From Cudoniella acicularis (lineage: Eukaryota > Ascomycota > Leotiomycetes > Helotiales > Helotiaceae), in contig JAAMPI010000025.1 in NCBI GenBank assembly GCA_013054445.1, positions 1 through 64,000 of the forward strand: 64,000 nt of DNA, written 5' to 3'. The notes beneath the pieces were generated by a model. The model was not told the origin of the DNA. It saw only the letters and a list, made by a program, of their open reading frames with translations, and searched no databases. Of this stretch, positions 46,894-58,276 are shown one piece after another (position 1 is the stretch's first letter; each line of letters starts with the position of its first letter). The translations under genes and the position numbers were made by a program.

Positions 46894-47077
46894 GTGACGA
46901 AATAATGACTAGCATCGGCGTTTGGGGGAATGGCATGGGTTGCAACTGGATAAACCAGCATGATGTTTGGAGTCGGAGATCATTATATTCCTGTACACCT
47001 ACGCTATTCAATATATGCATAACAAAGGCAATTTCCCACAGCCTTTCCCGTAATTTTACATGTTTCCTTCTGAGGTC

Positions 47078-47878
47078 TTATCTATAAATGTCGTCAAAAG
47101 GCCGGGTATCTGCAAAACACGAGTCCCAAACTTCGTTCACCACTTTGACTGCCTGTACATCATCTTTACAAGATGGCCTGTTCATCACTGACTGGACCGC
47201 CCTCCTCCGTACACAATTTTGATGTTGTTGCGTAAGTGTCCAGTTGCTTCGGGTGAAGAATTCCCTCGTCCATCTGCATTCACCACTTAAACTTGAAGCT
47301 CGAATCTATTTCCAATTAGCACGTATCCTCCCCATTACCTCGAGAAACCGTACCTCAGTACAAGCTGCGTGCCTCAAATCCGCCCAATCCACTTTCCACC
47401 TCAAATGATCCCAAGCATGCACCATCTCATGCGCCAACGTATCCTCCAAATGTTTCTTATCCCTCATCTCATTTGCGCATATCAAAATCCCTGAGTCTGG
47501 GCTGAACCCACCACCTTGTCTGTGCAGCTTCCCATCCTCGTCCCTCCGCGCTGGGCATCGCCTACACCGCACATTTGTAGCATTCAGGTCCCCATTCAAA
47601 GCTTCAATGTTTTTCTTCATAAAGATTACCGTGGGCGAGTATTTAAAACACCAGTCCCGCCATTCGTCACACCTGGCGCAGTCCCGCGCTTCGTTTTTGA
47701 TATAGGCAGCTTCGCGGAATTCGTCTGCTCCAGAGGGTGTTATGCGCCCAGTTAAAATGTTGAAGTAGTTGGTCCATTTGGAGTTGGGATCGTAGCCAGA
47801 TACCGCAGGATCGTTACCAGGTGGATTTGGAATTTGCGAGGGAGAAGGGGAATATTTGGAGGGGTTTTCGGACGCCAT
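47078..47878 (-). CDS. ATP23: Mitochondrial inner membrane metalloprotease ATP23
   Basis: Two exons, 47878-47354 and 47305-47078, are joined over a 48-bp intron and encode 250 aa. The zinc-protease motif HEMVH is at 150-154 in [18 protein letters not shown], preceded by a CRRCPARR Cys cluster (105-112) and Cys67, Cys70 and Cys77, as in Atp23. In yeast it processes the Atp6 presequence and assists F1Fo-ATP synthase assembly in the intermembrane space. An in-frame ATG at 47950 would add 24 residues. It is divergent from the glutamate 5-kinase gene. Confidence 0.9.
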
Positions 47879-48131
47879 CTTCGGAATCGAGGTGCGATTG
47901 GAGGATAAGGTCTTCTCTGGAGATCGTGAAGAGCGAGATGTCGTTCCCAAGGCGTGGTGTTGACTTCCGTTTTTGGAAGAAAGGCTTCAGGCGGTGAGCT
48001 GTTTCTGGTCGAAAAAGGTCGCGTTCTGCCGTGCGATCTCGGTACTATAAAATCAGTCATCAACTTCCCATAATTTACACATAAAGAACTTGGCCTTCTA
48101 TTCAAAATTTGGGGTTCCTTCGCATTTCAAG
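47879..48131. promoter_or_regulatory. Divergent promoter of ATP23 and glutamate 5-kinase
   Basis: The 253 bp between the two start codons hold both promoters. The frame continuing upstream of 47878 is ATP23 leader. Confidence 0.5.
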
Positions 48132-49726
48132 ATGAAGGGACCTAAACCTTTGACAATTGTCATAAAGCTTGGTAGGTTTCATTTGATTGATACATTCAAG
48201 ATGGGATTGGAAGACTAACCTCACCGACTTCTGACTGCAGGAACCAGTTCCATTGTGGATGAAAAGACCCATGAACCCTTATTACCGATTTTGAGTCTTA
48301 TTGTCCAAACTGCGGTTAATTTGCACAAAGATGGGCATAGAGTGATCATCGTGTCCTCCGGAGCAATTGGTGTTGGTCTTCGGAGGATGGATATTGAGAA
48401 GAGACCAAAACATCTCCCAAGAATACAAGTATATCATAAGCAAGCATGAGTTTCTTGAATGTCAGTTGATATTTTACTTAGGCTTTGGCAGCAATTGGAC
48501 AATGTCGTCTCATAAGTCTGTGGGACAGCCTCTTTGGTCATCTCAGACAGCCAATTGCTCAAATATTGCTCACCAGAAATGATATTGCTGACGTATGTAT
48601 CTTCCAATGTTCCACTGAATATGAACTAAAGCCTTAGCAGCGTACTCAATATCTCAACGCCCAAAACACATTTGCGGAGCTACTTGAAATGGGAGTCATT
48701 CCTATTGTCAACGAGAACGACACTATTGCTGTCACCGAAATCAAATTTGGAGACAACGATACCTTGTCCGCGATCACAGCTGCAATGGTGCATGCAGATT
48801 ACCTTTTCCTCATGACGGATGTAGATTGTCTCTACGACAAGAATCCACGAACTCATCCAGATGCTCAGGCGATAGAAGTTGTGGAAGACATTGCAGCGTT
48901 GCAAGCTGATGGTACCTTCCCATTTTCACCAATTCTTTCTGTCTCGAGCTAACAATCAAAAGTATCCAGCGCAGGGTCTAGTCTTGGCACTGGTGGCATG
49001 TCCACGAAAATCGTTGCTGCCCGACTTGCCACCTCAGCCGGCGTGACAACAGTAATAACACGCTCCTCCAATCCCGGAAATATCGCCAACATCGTCAATT
49101 ATATCCAAAGCACCAAAATAACCACCCCTGGACCAGGCACACCTCCAGTCCAGGCATCACCAAGGAGGGATATTTCATCCCCAATCAAAACTTTCGATGG
49201 CTCCGAACCTCTCGCCCGCTCCACAGGATCCTTGTCACTGCTTGAGAAAGAATTCAAAGTTGCTCCGCTACATACCCGCTTCATCCCATCCCCGCAGCCT
49301 ATTCGAGACCGCCATTTCTGGGTTTTACATGGCCTTGCTCCTCATGGGACAGTCTATATCGATGCCGGCGCGCACAAGGCTTTAGCGAACAAAGCCGGCC
49401 TTCTTCCAGTCGGCGTTATTGATGTCGAAGGGTCATTCGCGCAGCAAGAAGCTGTTCGTCTAGTCGTTGTCGACCGCCTATCCGTTCCAGCATCCAAAAA
49501 TGGAAAATTATGGGAAGGTGTGGGAATCGAGGTCGGTCGAGCATTGGTTAATTATAGTGCTGCTGAAATAGCGAGGATAAAGGGAGTGAAAAGCGATGGC
49601 ATCAAGGATATGCTTGGCTATGCGGATTCAGAGTATGTCGCTTTGAGGGAAAACATCAGCTTCTTTGAGAGGGAAAGTAGGCCTGTTACGCCGAGTGTGG
49701 AGCTTCAAGCTCAGACGATTTTATGA
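48132..49726 (+). CDS. PRO1: Glutamate 5-kinase (proline biosynthesis) with PUA domain
   Basis: Five exons (48132-48171, 48241-48428, 48482-48592, 48641-48911, 48963-49726) give 457 aa. The kinase core shows VIKLGTSSIVD (about 10-20), [50 protein letters not shown] and [12 protein letters not shown], then [22 protein letters not shown]-terminal PUA domain contains [20 protein letters not shown]. The enzyme makes glutamyl-5-phosphate from glutamate and ATP, the first step to proline; in yeast Pro1 is the feedback-inhibited control point. Length and domain order are as in fungal Pro1. Confidence 0.95.
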
Positions 49727-51846
49727 TATGCATGCGCAGAGAAAAGGGTGAGTTGGAACTTCGGGTCATGCCCTGGCGTTTTGATTGAAGAGCATATAGA
49801 ATTAGAAGGCAGGAACACAGTATAATGAATTCTTGGAATGGGATTTCTATAGGAATTGTTCCTGACTTGTATTCACCTCCGCGAAAGCTATGATACTGTG
49901 AAGTTGAAGCAAAAACAAAATGCCTCCCCTTTAAATCTTAACATTGCTATTAATCTCCGGGCAGCATGTTCGTTCCTGACATTTTATGTTTGTATACCAA
50001 TATAGCTGGAACCAAAGGCAGTTATACGTGGAAAAACACTCAAAAAGGAAGAGGGACTCGGAAAAGGACATATGCTTAGAAGACGAGGCGCTGAGGTAAA
50101 TTTGGTAAAATACTCACAAAATGGGAGTCACTCACAATAAAAAAGGTACTTAGGAGGGATACAGATAAAAGAAGAGATACTCACAACCAAGAGAGAAATT
50201 TAGGAACATAGTAGGATGGTTATGTAATTTTATTTTTTAGTCTAGCCCCCTCTGCTAAGGAGCTTTTGCTCCTACTTCCTACTTTCCGAAGGAAGAGGTC
50301 ATAACAAAAAGAGATAATTATAAAGTGAGAGATATGCTAAAACAATTCCTTACTATTAACCTTCTCAATTCGAACCGGAATTAACAATTAAATTTGACTT
50401 TGAGATGTGACTGTTCAAAGACGAGCGACATTACACAGGAACTTCAAGTGAATTTATGTCATACAGAATTAAAGTTCAGTAATCTTATTTTAGCTCTCAC
50501 TAATAGCTCTCAGGGTCCCGGAGAAGAGTTTGTTGCACTTCGCAAAACCATTTGAGCGCCATACTTCTATAATATGAAGTCACAAGGGACCAAAGGATGA
50601 GATGGGTCTCTACCGTCAAAGAGAAAGTTATACTAGCTTATTTTGTTAAGACCCAAAGGGACTTTTTGTTGTACTTCGCGAAATGATACTGGCGTCATAC
50701 TAGCGTGGAATTTTAAGTTTAAGGGTCCTGGGGAAGGGAGTGGATCCCGGCGCTATGAAATAAGGTTACATTATAGCTTATTTTTGTCTTCCAATAATAT
50801 TTCTCAGGACTTACAGAGATTTTTGTTGCACTTCGCAAAGTTGTACTAGCGTCGTACTAGTGCGGCATTTTGATTGGTCAAAGAACTGGCGGTTCCAAGG
50901 ACAGAAATAAAGTCTTCTTCGTACCAAGCTTTGAGTCTTGATTATTTTATCTTTTTTATCTTTTTTTCTTTCCAAGAATACTTTTCTCTTTTCGGTTTAT
51001 TAAAAAAGAGTAAGAAGACTTTGTTGCATTTCGCGGATTGAACGAACATCATATTTGCGTCAGATAGTAGTCTTAGGGGTCCAGTAGATGAGAATGAATA
51101 TCTCTTCGACCAATCAGCAGTCCGTGTTGCGAAATCACTTGAAACACTTCAAAATTGTTCAATAACTATAAATTTAGAGGACTGATTAAATACATGAAAT
51201 AAAATAATGGTGTGAAGAAATTCGCACCCCTTTAATTTTAGGAACACTCATCACAAAATGGGGTTTATTCTTCAAAGTGTTATGAGGCACCTCGTCGAAT
51301 GAACCAAAACGATCGAAGGATTGAGCCACTGAAAATAAACATTGTTTTTGTATCTAGTAACTTCGTAGAGGCTGCTAGTGTCCAAAGAATTCTTTTGTTG
51401 CATTTCGCAAAGTTTTATTAGCGTCATACTAGCGCGGGGTGGGTTTAAGGGTCCAAAGCGTGGGGTGCATTAGTGCCGTTAAGGATAACCTTATATCCGT
51501 GACCAATAATATCCCTCAGAGTCCAATCGCACTCCTTTTGTTGCAAATCGCAAGAATTGCCGTGGATAGATCAGGGGTGACGCTTGTCTCTAACAATAGT
51601 CTGAGTACGGACAAGAGTCACTATTTAGATAAGGTATGATCATCCTTTTAACGGCTCCTTCGGCACGGGTGCATATCGCTGACGCTGAAGTCCGATGTCA
51701 GAAATCCGGTTACGGATCGGACTTCACAGCTTTACGGATATTGTGCTATTCACTTATTTAAGTCTTGGATTGAGTCCATGAAATCTTATATTATTTCAAA
51801 CTCATATTCTATTCTTCCTCAAGTTTCTGAAAAGCCAAAAGCAACA
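49727..51846. other. Non-coding interval with degenerate repeat field
   Basis: No gene is supported. Between 50,530 and 51,554 the interval carries six copies of a degenerate core, described separately. The last 70 bases are the leader of the ATP-grasp gene. Confidence 0.6.
50530..51554 (+). repeat. Degenerate repeat array with core TTGTTGCAYTTCGCRAA
   Basis: The core occurs at 50530-50546, 50666-50682, 50823-50839, 51021-51036, 51395-51411 and 51538-51554, all on the plus strand. Copies 2, 3 and 5 are followed by GCGTCATACTAGCG or GCGTCGTACTAGTG, and several are preceded by a CTCAGGGTCC-like or TCCAAAG block. Spacing is 136, 157, 198, 374 and 143 bp. They look like old tandem copies of a unit of about 150 bp. 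Confidence 0.65.
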
Positions 51847-53080
51847 ATGACAGCAAACCAAGAAAAGAAGATCCGAGTTGCGCTTTTATACCAAGCGATT
51901 GAGCCACCAGTTATTAATGGAGTCAGGAAGCCCATGAAACCAGGAGGCGAGAACCTTCAACTTATTCCCTTTCCATTATTTGTATCCACTTTTCTGACTC
52001 TTGCTATCAGGATACCAAGACTCTGGAGCAGATATTGCCTTCGCTCTTCAATCCCTCGGTATCGAAGTCTTGACGCCAGAAGCTTTATCAGATCCATCCC
52101 GTCTGAATGGATGGTGTTTCCCAGACACAGAAGAAGGGATCCTCTCCGCACTTCAAAAAGGGGCAACGCATCTTTGGGCCAACACAATCCTGTTCTCAGC
52201 CCATCCATTACAGGCTACTGATCTCATTGCCAAGTACCAGGACAACGTCCGCGTGATAGGCCAGCCACCAAATTTCGTCGAGCAATTCGACGACAAGGAA
52301 CACGTCAACAACCTCCTACGCAAACAAGGAAAATTCACCCTTCCAAAAGGCTGGACAATCCACGCTTCCAACGACGTGGATAAAGATCTAGCAGACTTGG
52401 ACCTCCCTTTCCCAATCGTCGGCAAGCCAATCAGAGGACGAGGTAGCTACGGCGTGAAAGTCTGCCATTCGCTCTCTGAACTTCAAGCACACGCTGCTTC
52501 TCTTCTCCAAGAATCTTCAAGCATTATGCTAGAAGAATATCTTTCAGGGCAAGAGGGTACTGTTAGCGTGATGCCGCCATCTGAAGAAAGGCCTGATTAC
52601 TGGGCCATGCCTATCGTCACCCGCTTCAACCATCATGAGGGGATCGCGCCTTATAATGGGACTGTAGCTGTGACGGCCAATTCGAGAGTCATCACAAAGG
52701 AAGAGTATACGGCAGACCCTCGTTATGCGGAAGCTGCAAAAGAATGTGAGGAAGTAGCATGGCTCCTGAAGGTCACGGCTCCGATGCGAATTGATATTCG
52801 GCGTTTCACAGCGGAGGCTGGATCGAAATTTGCACTTTTTGATGTTAATGTGAAACCTGTAAGTCTCAAGCTGCAAATATAGGGTGAGATTTTGATGGTA
52901 AAGTGAAACTAACGAGATCAGAATATGACAGGACCTGGAAGGCCGGGAAGGGAAGATCAGGCATGCTTGACTGCCCTGGCTGCTGCTGAATTGGGATGGG
53001 ATTACCCCAGATTATTGCAAGAGATGCTGAAGAGCTCTCAGAATTTGCGGCTGCTTCGTGGTATGAAGCCAAGTAATTGA
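51847..53080 (+). CDS. ATP-grasp protein, D-alanine-D-alanine-ligase-like
   Basis: Three exons, 51847-51946, 52011-52858 and 52922-53080, give 368 aa. The first intron (64 bp) starts with GC, not GT; it is the only join that yields MKPGGYQDSG. ATP-grasp signatures include GQPPNFVEQFDDKEHVNNLL, the ATP-binding lysine in PIVGKPIRGRGSYGVKV, SIMLEEYLSGQEGTVSV, and the metal-binding DVNVKPNMTGPGR completed across the last intron. Fungal members of this family have no peptidoglycan role and unknown substrate. An in-frame ATG at 51778 would add 23 residues; the one at 51847 fits the family N-terminus better. Confidence 0.88.
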
Positions 53081-53457
53081 ACCATGTTTTCTATGTCGGG
53101 TAACATAGCAGATTATGAAGCACTAACTATATTGTCAAAACTTGACACCTGGGTGTCGAACTGTGTTCCTCTAGTTTCTGATTCCTTATGAAACGAAAGT
53201 GTTTTTACTATCTTGGAAAAAATTGTAAATCAACAATGGAGATTAACAGTCAATGCTTTATTGCCATTAGCAAACTATGCAAAATGTAACATGTACAGGA
53301 AGCAATTCCCCGCTTCGTTTCCGCGTATCCCTTTCGTTAAACGCCATGCGAGTCAATTCCATATCCTGCATAGTCCGCCCTTACTCCAAACAAGCAACCT
53401 TAAATGCAAACCGCCGCTCTTGTCCCAATGATGCAAATGCACAATAATCTAGCATTT

Positions 53458-55269
53458 TCATCTAGCTTCCATCGGCGAGCTAGTGTCAGGAGTGACATCC
53501 TCGAATTCCAACTCCCATTTATCAACCTCCTGGAATTTTCTGGCAGCTTTCTTCAGCTCCTTGCCTACTCTCTTCTCCAGTTCCTGACTATTCTCCGGAC
53601 TTTCATTTCCATCATCCTGTATTGGTGCCAAGCTATCATCAGGGTCATGTTCTTCGTTCTCCTTATCTGATGTCGCGGTGGTACGAGCGCCGTATGTTCG
53701 CTTGATACCTTTCCCTGTCGATTTGGGAACTGGTTTTGATTTTGGGGCTTTCTTTGACGGTCCTGGTGTTCTTGAAAAGACACTTCGTTGACGTCTACCC
53801 CGGATGTTCAGATGAGAGAGCTCATCGTCGTCAGAAGCCAGGCCTGAAGTGTCAATCTCGCCATCTGAACTGGGTATATCAAATGGGTCACGAGCTGTTC
53901 GGCGTCTTCGCCGAGGAAGAAGATTTTGCAGTTGGGCAGTAGAGTACGTGCTAGGTGGTGGGAGGACCTTCCTTGCTTTTGGTTGATTCTTGGAGATATA
54001 TGAGCGATTTGGAGAGTGGGTGAGAGAAGGTGGTGAGGATACAGGAGAGTCTTGTGTCCTGGGAGGCGGAGTTCGACCATTTCGGCCTCTCGAGGGAGGT
54101 CTACCTCGAGCTCTTGGCGCAGGGAAGGCAGGCTCTGGACTTGAAGGGGCCGAACTGCTGCTATGAGGAGGTGCCATAGTTTCGCTCATGGGTTCGGGTG
54201 TGGCAGATTGAGCTTCAATAGAGGGCCTGGGATCTTCTTGCGGAGAGGAAGGAGCTGGATGTTCATCCTCCACATCACTCAATGGTCCTGTACCCGGAAT
54301 GGTTTCTTCTGCCTCATCATTTGCAGGGGAGTGTAAAGGTGGGCTAGATTGTGATCGAGAGACCTGAACTGAAGAAAGTTTTCGCTTCCTTGGATTTGAA
54401 TTTGGTCCGGTTGATGGGGTGGTTCGCACCTTAGACAGGTTCAGAGGGGTCGACTCATCATCCGGATTAAAGTCGTCCTCGTCGTCATCGTCAAAGTCCG
54501 ACTGATGAGCGCGTGGTTTTTGTGCTGTTCCGAGTATGCTCGACTGCCTTGGTCTTCGCCTGAAATTCCCCAACTTCAATGCTGATCCAACTGCTGGGGT
54601 ACCTCTGTCCATCTCTAGTCCCATGTTGCTGGGCGCAATTCCGGCTTGATTTCTTCCCATAACACTTGGTTGTCGAGGCCTTCTAATATTTCCAGTTGCG
54701 AGAATCGAGGTATTCATTCTTCCTATACTAGTGAGTCCATTCTCTTCAGCCAGATTTGATTCGACACTGCTTGACCGCCCTCGACCACCTGCCCGACCAA
54801 GAATGCTTCGTTGACGCGCCCTTCTTCTGAAGTTGCTAAAACCAAACACCGAGCTCTCAATGCCAGGAGTGTTCCTTTCTCGCCGTCCAACCTCAACCTC
54901 TGGGCTCGATCCATCTTCGATACTGTCAATTAAGTCTGCACCCGACTCAGCATGTATATTGCCATCAGAGTGTTTTAAAGGCGTCCCTTTCCCTTCGCGG
55001 TGACTCTCCCTACTATTCGACTTTGATTTGCTCATGCCCGCAGCGCGTTTCAGTGGTGTCTCCGCAGTCTTCGACTTGCTATTGCTTCTATTCATCTGCT
55101 GCGCATTGGTCCTTGCTCGGTCCTCTGGGTCGCTGACATCGTAAAGATCATCGAAAGGCTCTTTCGGGACCTGGGATACTATATTGGCCGCGGTTGAGTC
55201 GTCCGGAGCATTTCTAAGGCGCGGGGCAGGTGCAGACGGCGCGACCTTTGTGCGCTTGGGACGAGGCAT
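53458..55269 (-). CDS. Large disordered basic protein with RxRQxSILG repeats
   Basis: A single-exon 603-aa ORF. The product is rich in Ser, Pro, Arg and acidic residues, with no membrane segment, and is predicted disordered. Three repeats of one motif occur at about residues 145-160 (NFRRRARQRSILG), 194-206 (NIRRPRQPSVMG) and 235-248 (NFRRRPRQSSILG). A PRARGRPPSRGRNGRTPP stretch looks like an AT-hook-type DNA-binding segment. The C-terminus (KELKKAARKFQEVDKWELEF) is helical and acidic. I expect a nuclear, chromatin- or kinetochore-related role, but I recognise no named family. Confidence 0.75.
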   Translation of the reverse strand: MPRPKRTKVAPSAPAPRLRNAPDDSTAANIVSQVPKEPFDDLYDVSDPEDRARTNAQQMNRSNSKSKTAETPLKRAAGMSKSKSNSRESHREGKGTPLKHSDGNIHAESGADLIDSIEDGSSPEVEVGRRERNTPGIESSVFGFSNFRRRARQRSILGRAGGRGRSSSVESNLAEENGLTSIGRMNTSILATGNIRRPRQPSVMGRNQAGIAPSNMGLEMDRGTPAVGSALKLGNFRRRPRQSSILGTAQKPRAHQSDFDDDDEDDFNPDDESTPLNLSKVRTTPSTGPNSNPRKRKLSSVQVSRSQSSPPLHSPANDEAEETIPGTGPLSDVEDEHPAPSSPQEDPRPSIEAQSATPEPMSETMAPPHSSSSAPSSPEPAFPAPRARGRPPSRGRNGRTPPPRTQDSPVSSPPSLTHSPNRSYISKNQPKARKVLPPPSTYSTAQLQNLLPRRRRRTARDPFDIPSSDGEIDTSGLASDDDELSHLNIRGRRQRSVFSRTPGPSKKAPKSKPVPKSTGKGIKRTYGARTTATSDKENEEHDPDDSLAPIQDDGNESPENSQELEKRVGKELKKAARKFQEVDKWELEFEDVTPDTSSPMEAR

Positions 55270-55882
55270 TGTGTTCTGGCTGTTTCGAATTTTTCAATTG
55301 TATGATGAGACACTGGCTGTACAAGTTTATCGCATGTTGAAATATATTTTCGTGGTGTTGGACATCAGATGTGGAGTTGCAGAGGAGCGACGCGTTCGTT
55401 TGATTCACGCGCCTTCCAGGGTTGTTTTGATTTTTGGCTTGTTAAACTAAGCGAGCTCCAACCACCTCGGACCTCCTCTTCTCCCCTCCATCTCCATCTC
55501 CCTTCCTGTTGCAATTCTATTTCTATTCCCAAGAAATTTGAAGGATCGCCTCATCACTTGCAATTTTCCGCGCTGATGCCGAATCTCTGTGCATCTAACA
55601 CGGCCTCGGGATTTCTATTTTTCAACGTCGGAGTATTTTTTCCTCGGAAAGTAGATCTCGCCGGTTATCATGGCCGGCGAGAAATACCTTCAACTGAGCT
55701 TTGAAAGTCTCACGTTTCATGTTCATTTCTTCACTAATACTTAAGACCTACCCGTCCCTCTTCCATTTTGCTTCTAAAATCAAATCAAAATTAATCACTC
55801 ACTCACTTGCCCAAAAACTTGTACTCTTTTCCCCAAGATCCATCACTTCAATCACTTCAATCATTTCAAATTCTCTCCCGAC
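55270..55882. other. Divergent promoter region
   Basis: 613 bp between the start of the disordered protein gene and the start of the monooxygenase; pyrimidine-rich near 55,480-55,520 and CACTT/TCAA-rich before 55,883. No gene supported. Confidence 0.5.
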
Positions 55883-57399
55883 ATGTCCCCTCCTCACGTG
55901 TTGATTATTGGCGGTGGAATTGGAGGCCTCGTGCTAGCGCAAGGTCTTGCAAAACGAGGAATCATGTTTACACTCTTCGAGCGAGATGCCACCCCTACTT
56001 CCAGAGCACAAGGTTATCGTATTCGCATTGCTGGCGCTGGTGCCAACGGTCTTGAAGAGTGTCTCAACAAGGAACTGTGGGATTTGTTCGAAGATACATG
56101 CGCCGAGACGAAACCCTTCGGCGCTTTCCTTAATGCGATCGATGGCTCCACAACGCCACCTCTGTTTCCCATGGGACCTGCTGGGAAAAAAGTAGGCATG
56201 GTTCCTCCAGGCAGCGGTGGCCAGAAAGCCTACACTGTTGATAGAACGCTGTTCAGGTCTTTGCTCCTTCTTGGCCAAGAATCCCACATCCAATTCGGAA
56301 AAGATTATACCCACTACAAAATTACTCCTTCTGGCATCACTGCCTTCTTCAGCGACGGAAGCAGCGCTGAAGGCACATTCCTTGTAGGCGTCGACGGAAG
56401 GTCCTCAAGAGTTCGGAAGCAGCTTCTCCCTCAGCTCCGATATGTCGATTCGGACAGTCGTATCGTTTACGGCAAGACTCCTTTGACTTCAGAGCTATTT
56501 GCTCGTTTTCCATCTGAAGGGTTGAAAGGCATGAGTGCAATCCGAGATGGCAATTTGCTTCTATTCCTGGAGCCGATCCGATTCCCGAAAGATGCAGCAA
56601 TCGAATCTAATGGTCGACTTCAACCTGTGGAAGACTACGTGTATTGTGAGTTAATAGGGCCTTTGTACTTGCACTTCCCATCTCACCTTGTTTCATCATT
56701 TCTCCTGAACCCTTCCCGAAACCGCCCTAATCCAGCGAAATTTATCCTAAGACTTACCTAGAGAGGCAAAAACTAACTCCCCGTCTCCTAGGGGTGTTTG
56801 GAGGAAACGCAGAACATTTTGGGCTTTCTGACGAGGAGTTTCATTCACTTTCCGGGAAACAAGCAGCCGAACTAACCCTCAAGACTACTGGGCACTGGAA
56901 GGCTGGATTTAGGTGAGCATTGAGCCCCCTAGAACACCTTCCACTGTTCCGTATTAGACTGTAATCATTATAGTGTTACAGGTGACGCACACGTTCAAGT
57001 GGCGACTGAGCCAGTCCATAATCCGGATCATTTGCTAATTCGCATGTTACATTTAGATCCATGTTTGAGCTCCAAAACGTTGCACAAAGTGCTCCCCTTC
57101 GCCTCATTTCAGCTAAGCCATCACGCCCGGAATGGCCTCCATCCGCACACGTAACCTTGTTAGGAGATAGCATTCACGCAATGCTGCCAACAGGGGGTTC
57201 TGGAGCAAACTGTGCAATCGCAGATGCCGCTCTGCTGGCTCGACTCATCTGCGAGGAAGGTATCTCCAAAGAGATGTCAGGTAACTTCATTGATCTGATG
57301 TGGGAATATGCATTGCCATCTATCGAAGGGAGTGCTCAAGGCGCCCAGAAGCTGTGGGGTTTCAAAGGCTTTGAGGGAGCTAAGGAAGTCGGATTTTAG
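55883..57399 (+). CDS. FAD-dependent monooxygenase (salicylate-hydroxylase-like)
   Basis: Three exons (55883-56645, 56792-56912, 57057-57399) give 408 aa; introns are 146 and 144 bp. The N-terminal Rossmann motif GGGIGG (10-15) is followed by ERDATPTSRAQGYRIRI. The second FAD motif is VGVDGRSSRVRKQL (about 177-190) and the third, LLGDSIHAMLPTGGSGANCA, lies in the last exon. These are the signatures of group A flavoprotein monooxygenases. The substrate is probably aromatic but unknown. The second intron contains a possible alternative acceptor at about 56,981 that would not keep the family sequence. Confidence 0.88.
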
Positions 57400-58276
57400 G
57401 CCCCATATTTAGAGTTCTTCTGGGCTAGACAGCTCAAACCTAGACAAAAAGAGAGAGATATGTGTGTGTATATGCCTTACCGAGTTTCTCATCTCATTTT
57501 TTCTTTCCGCTTTCATTTGCAAACCAATTTCTTTCGGATTGCCCTTAGAGTGGCATGTTGGTAAGGCTTGCATCGTCGGTCGCCACAGAAGGATAGAGTA
57601 CCTCAACAGCGATGGAGCATATACGAGAAGCAGTGTGCTATATACAGCCCTTCTATATCCTTGTATTTTGCCCAGGTACGGAACATGGGAAGCATCCGAA
57701 AGCTCCAGGCAAGCGAAGTTTGCTTTTTCGGGCCTCGAGTTAAGGCAGACGTTGTAGTATTCGCCTTGTGTTGCCCGATGGGGGGCTTGCCGGAAGATCC
57801 AATTGGGAGAAAAGATAAGCTTAACAACGGCATTGGTCCATGGCTGGCCATTCATTGACACTTCAAGAATGAAGCTACTTCGCGCTGCAGAAACGCTTCT
57901 TCTCGCGAATGAAGAGGCTGCACAATTATTGTGCATTTGCATGCTTATCCACTCTTCGTACCGAGGGGCTTGGTTCGTCACAATACCATGCAAGCTCAGC
58001 ACCCTGGCGCCCGTTCATGCTTGTGGGCGCAGCCGTTGACGAATCGAAATGCGACGCAGCACTCAAAGCTGGCCACATAGAACGAGCCGTTGAAGCTAGG
58101 CAACTTGGGATTTGAAACTTCCTGATTGCGTCTCCCAGCTCTTCCCCTCTTTTATATATTTGACATACCAACCCCCAAGACATCTTGAAGCTTGTCAATG
58201 TTGTTGTCCCCGGAGCAAGAAAGACGATGTAAAGATCTTTACTTGGCGAGGCCACCAAAATAGAAAAGCTCGGACC
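57400..58276. other. Intergenic stretch with unsupported overlapping ORFs
   Basis: Open frames on both strands (57409-58002 minus; several plus) overlap each other and have no recognised domain. Upstream bases of the lipase leader are included. Confidence 0.45.

Noticed and set aside
57409..58002. 197-codon minus-strand frame between monooxygenase and lipase
   Set aside because: No domain, low-quality composition, and overlapped by three plus-strand frames.
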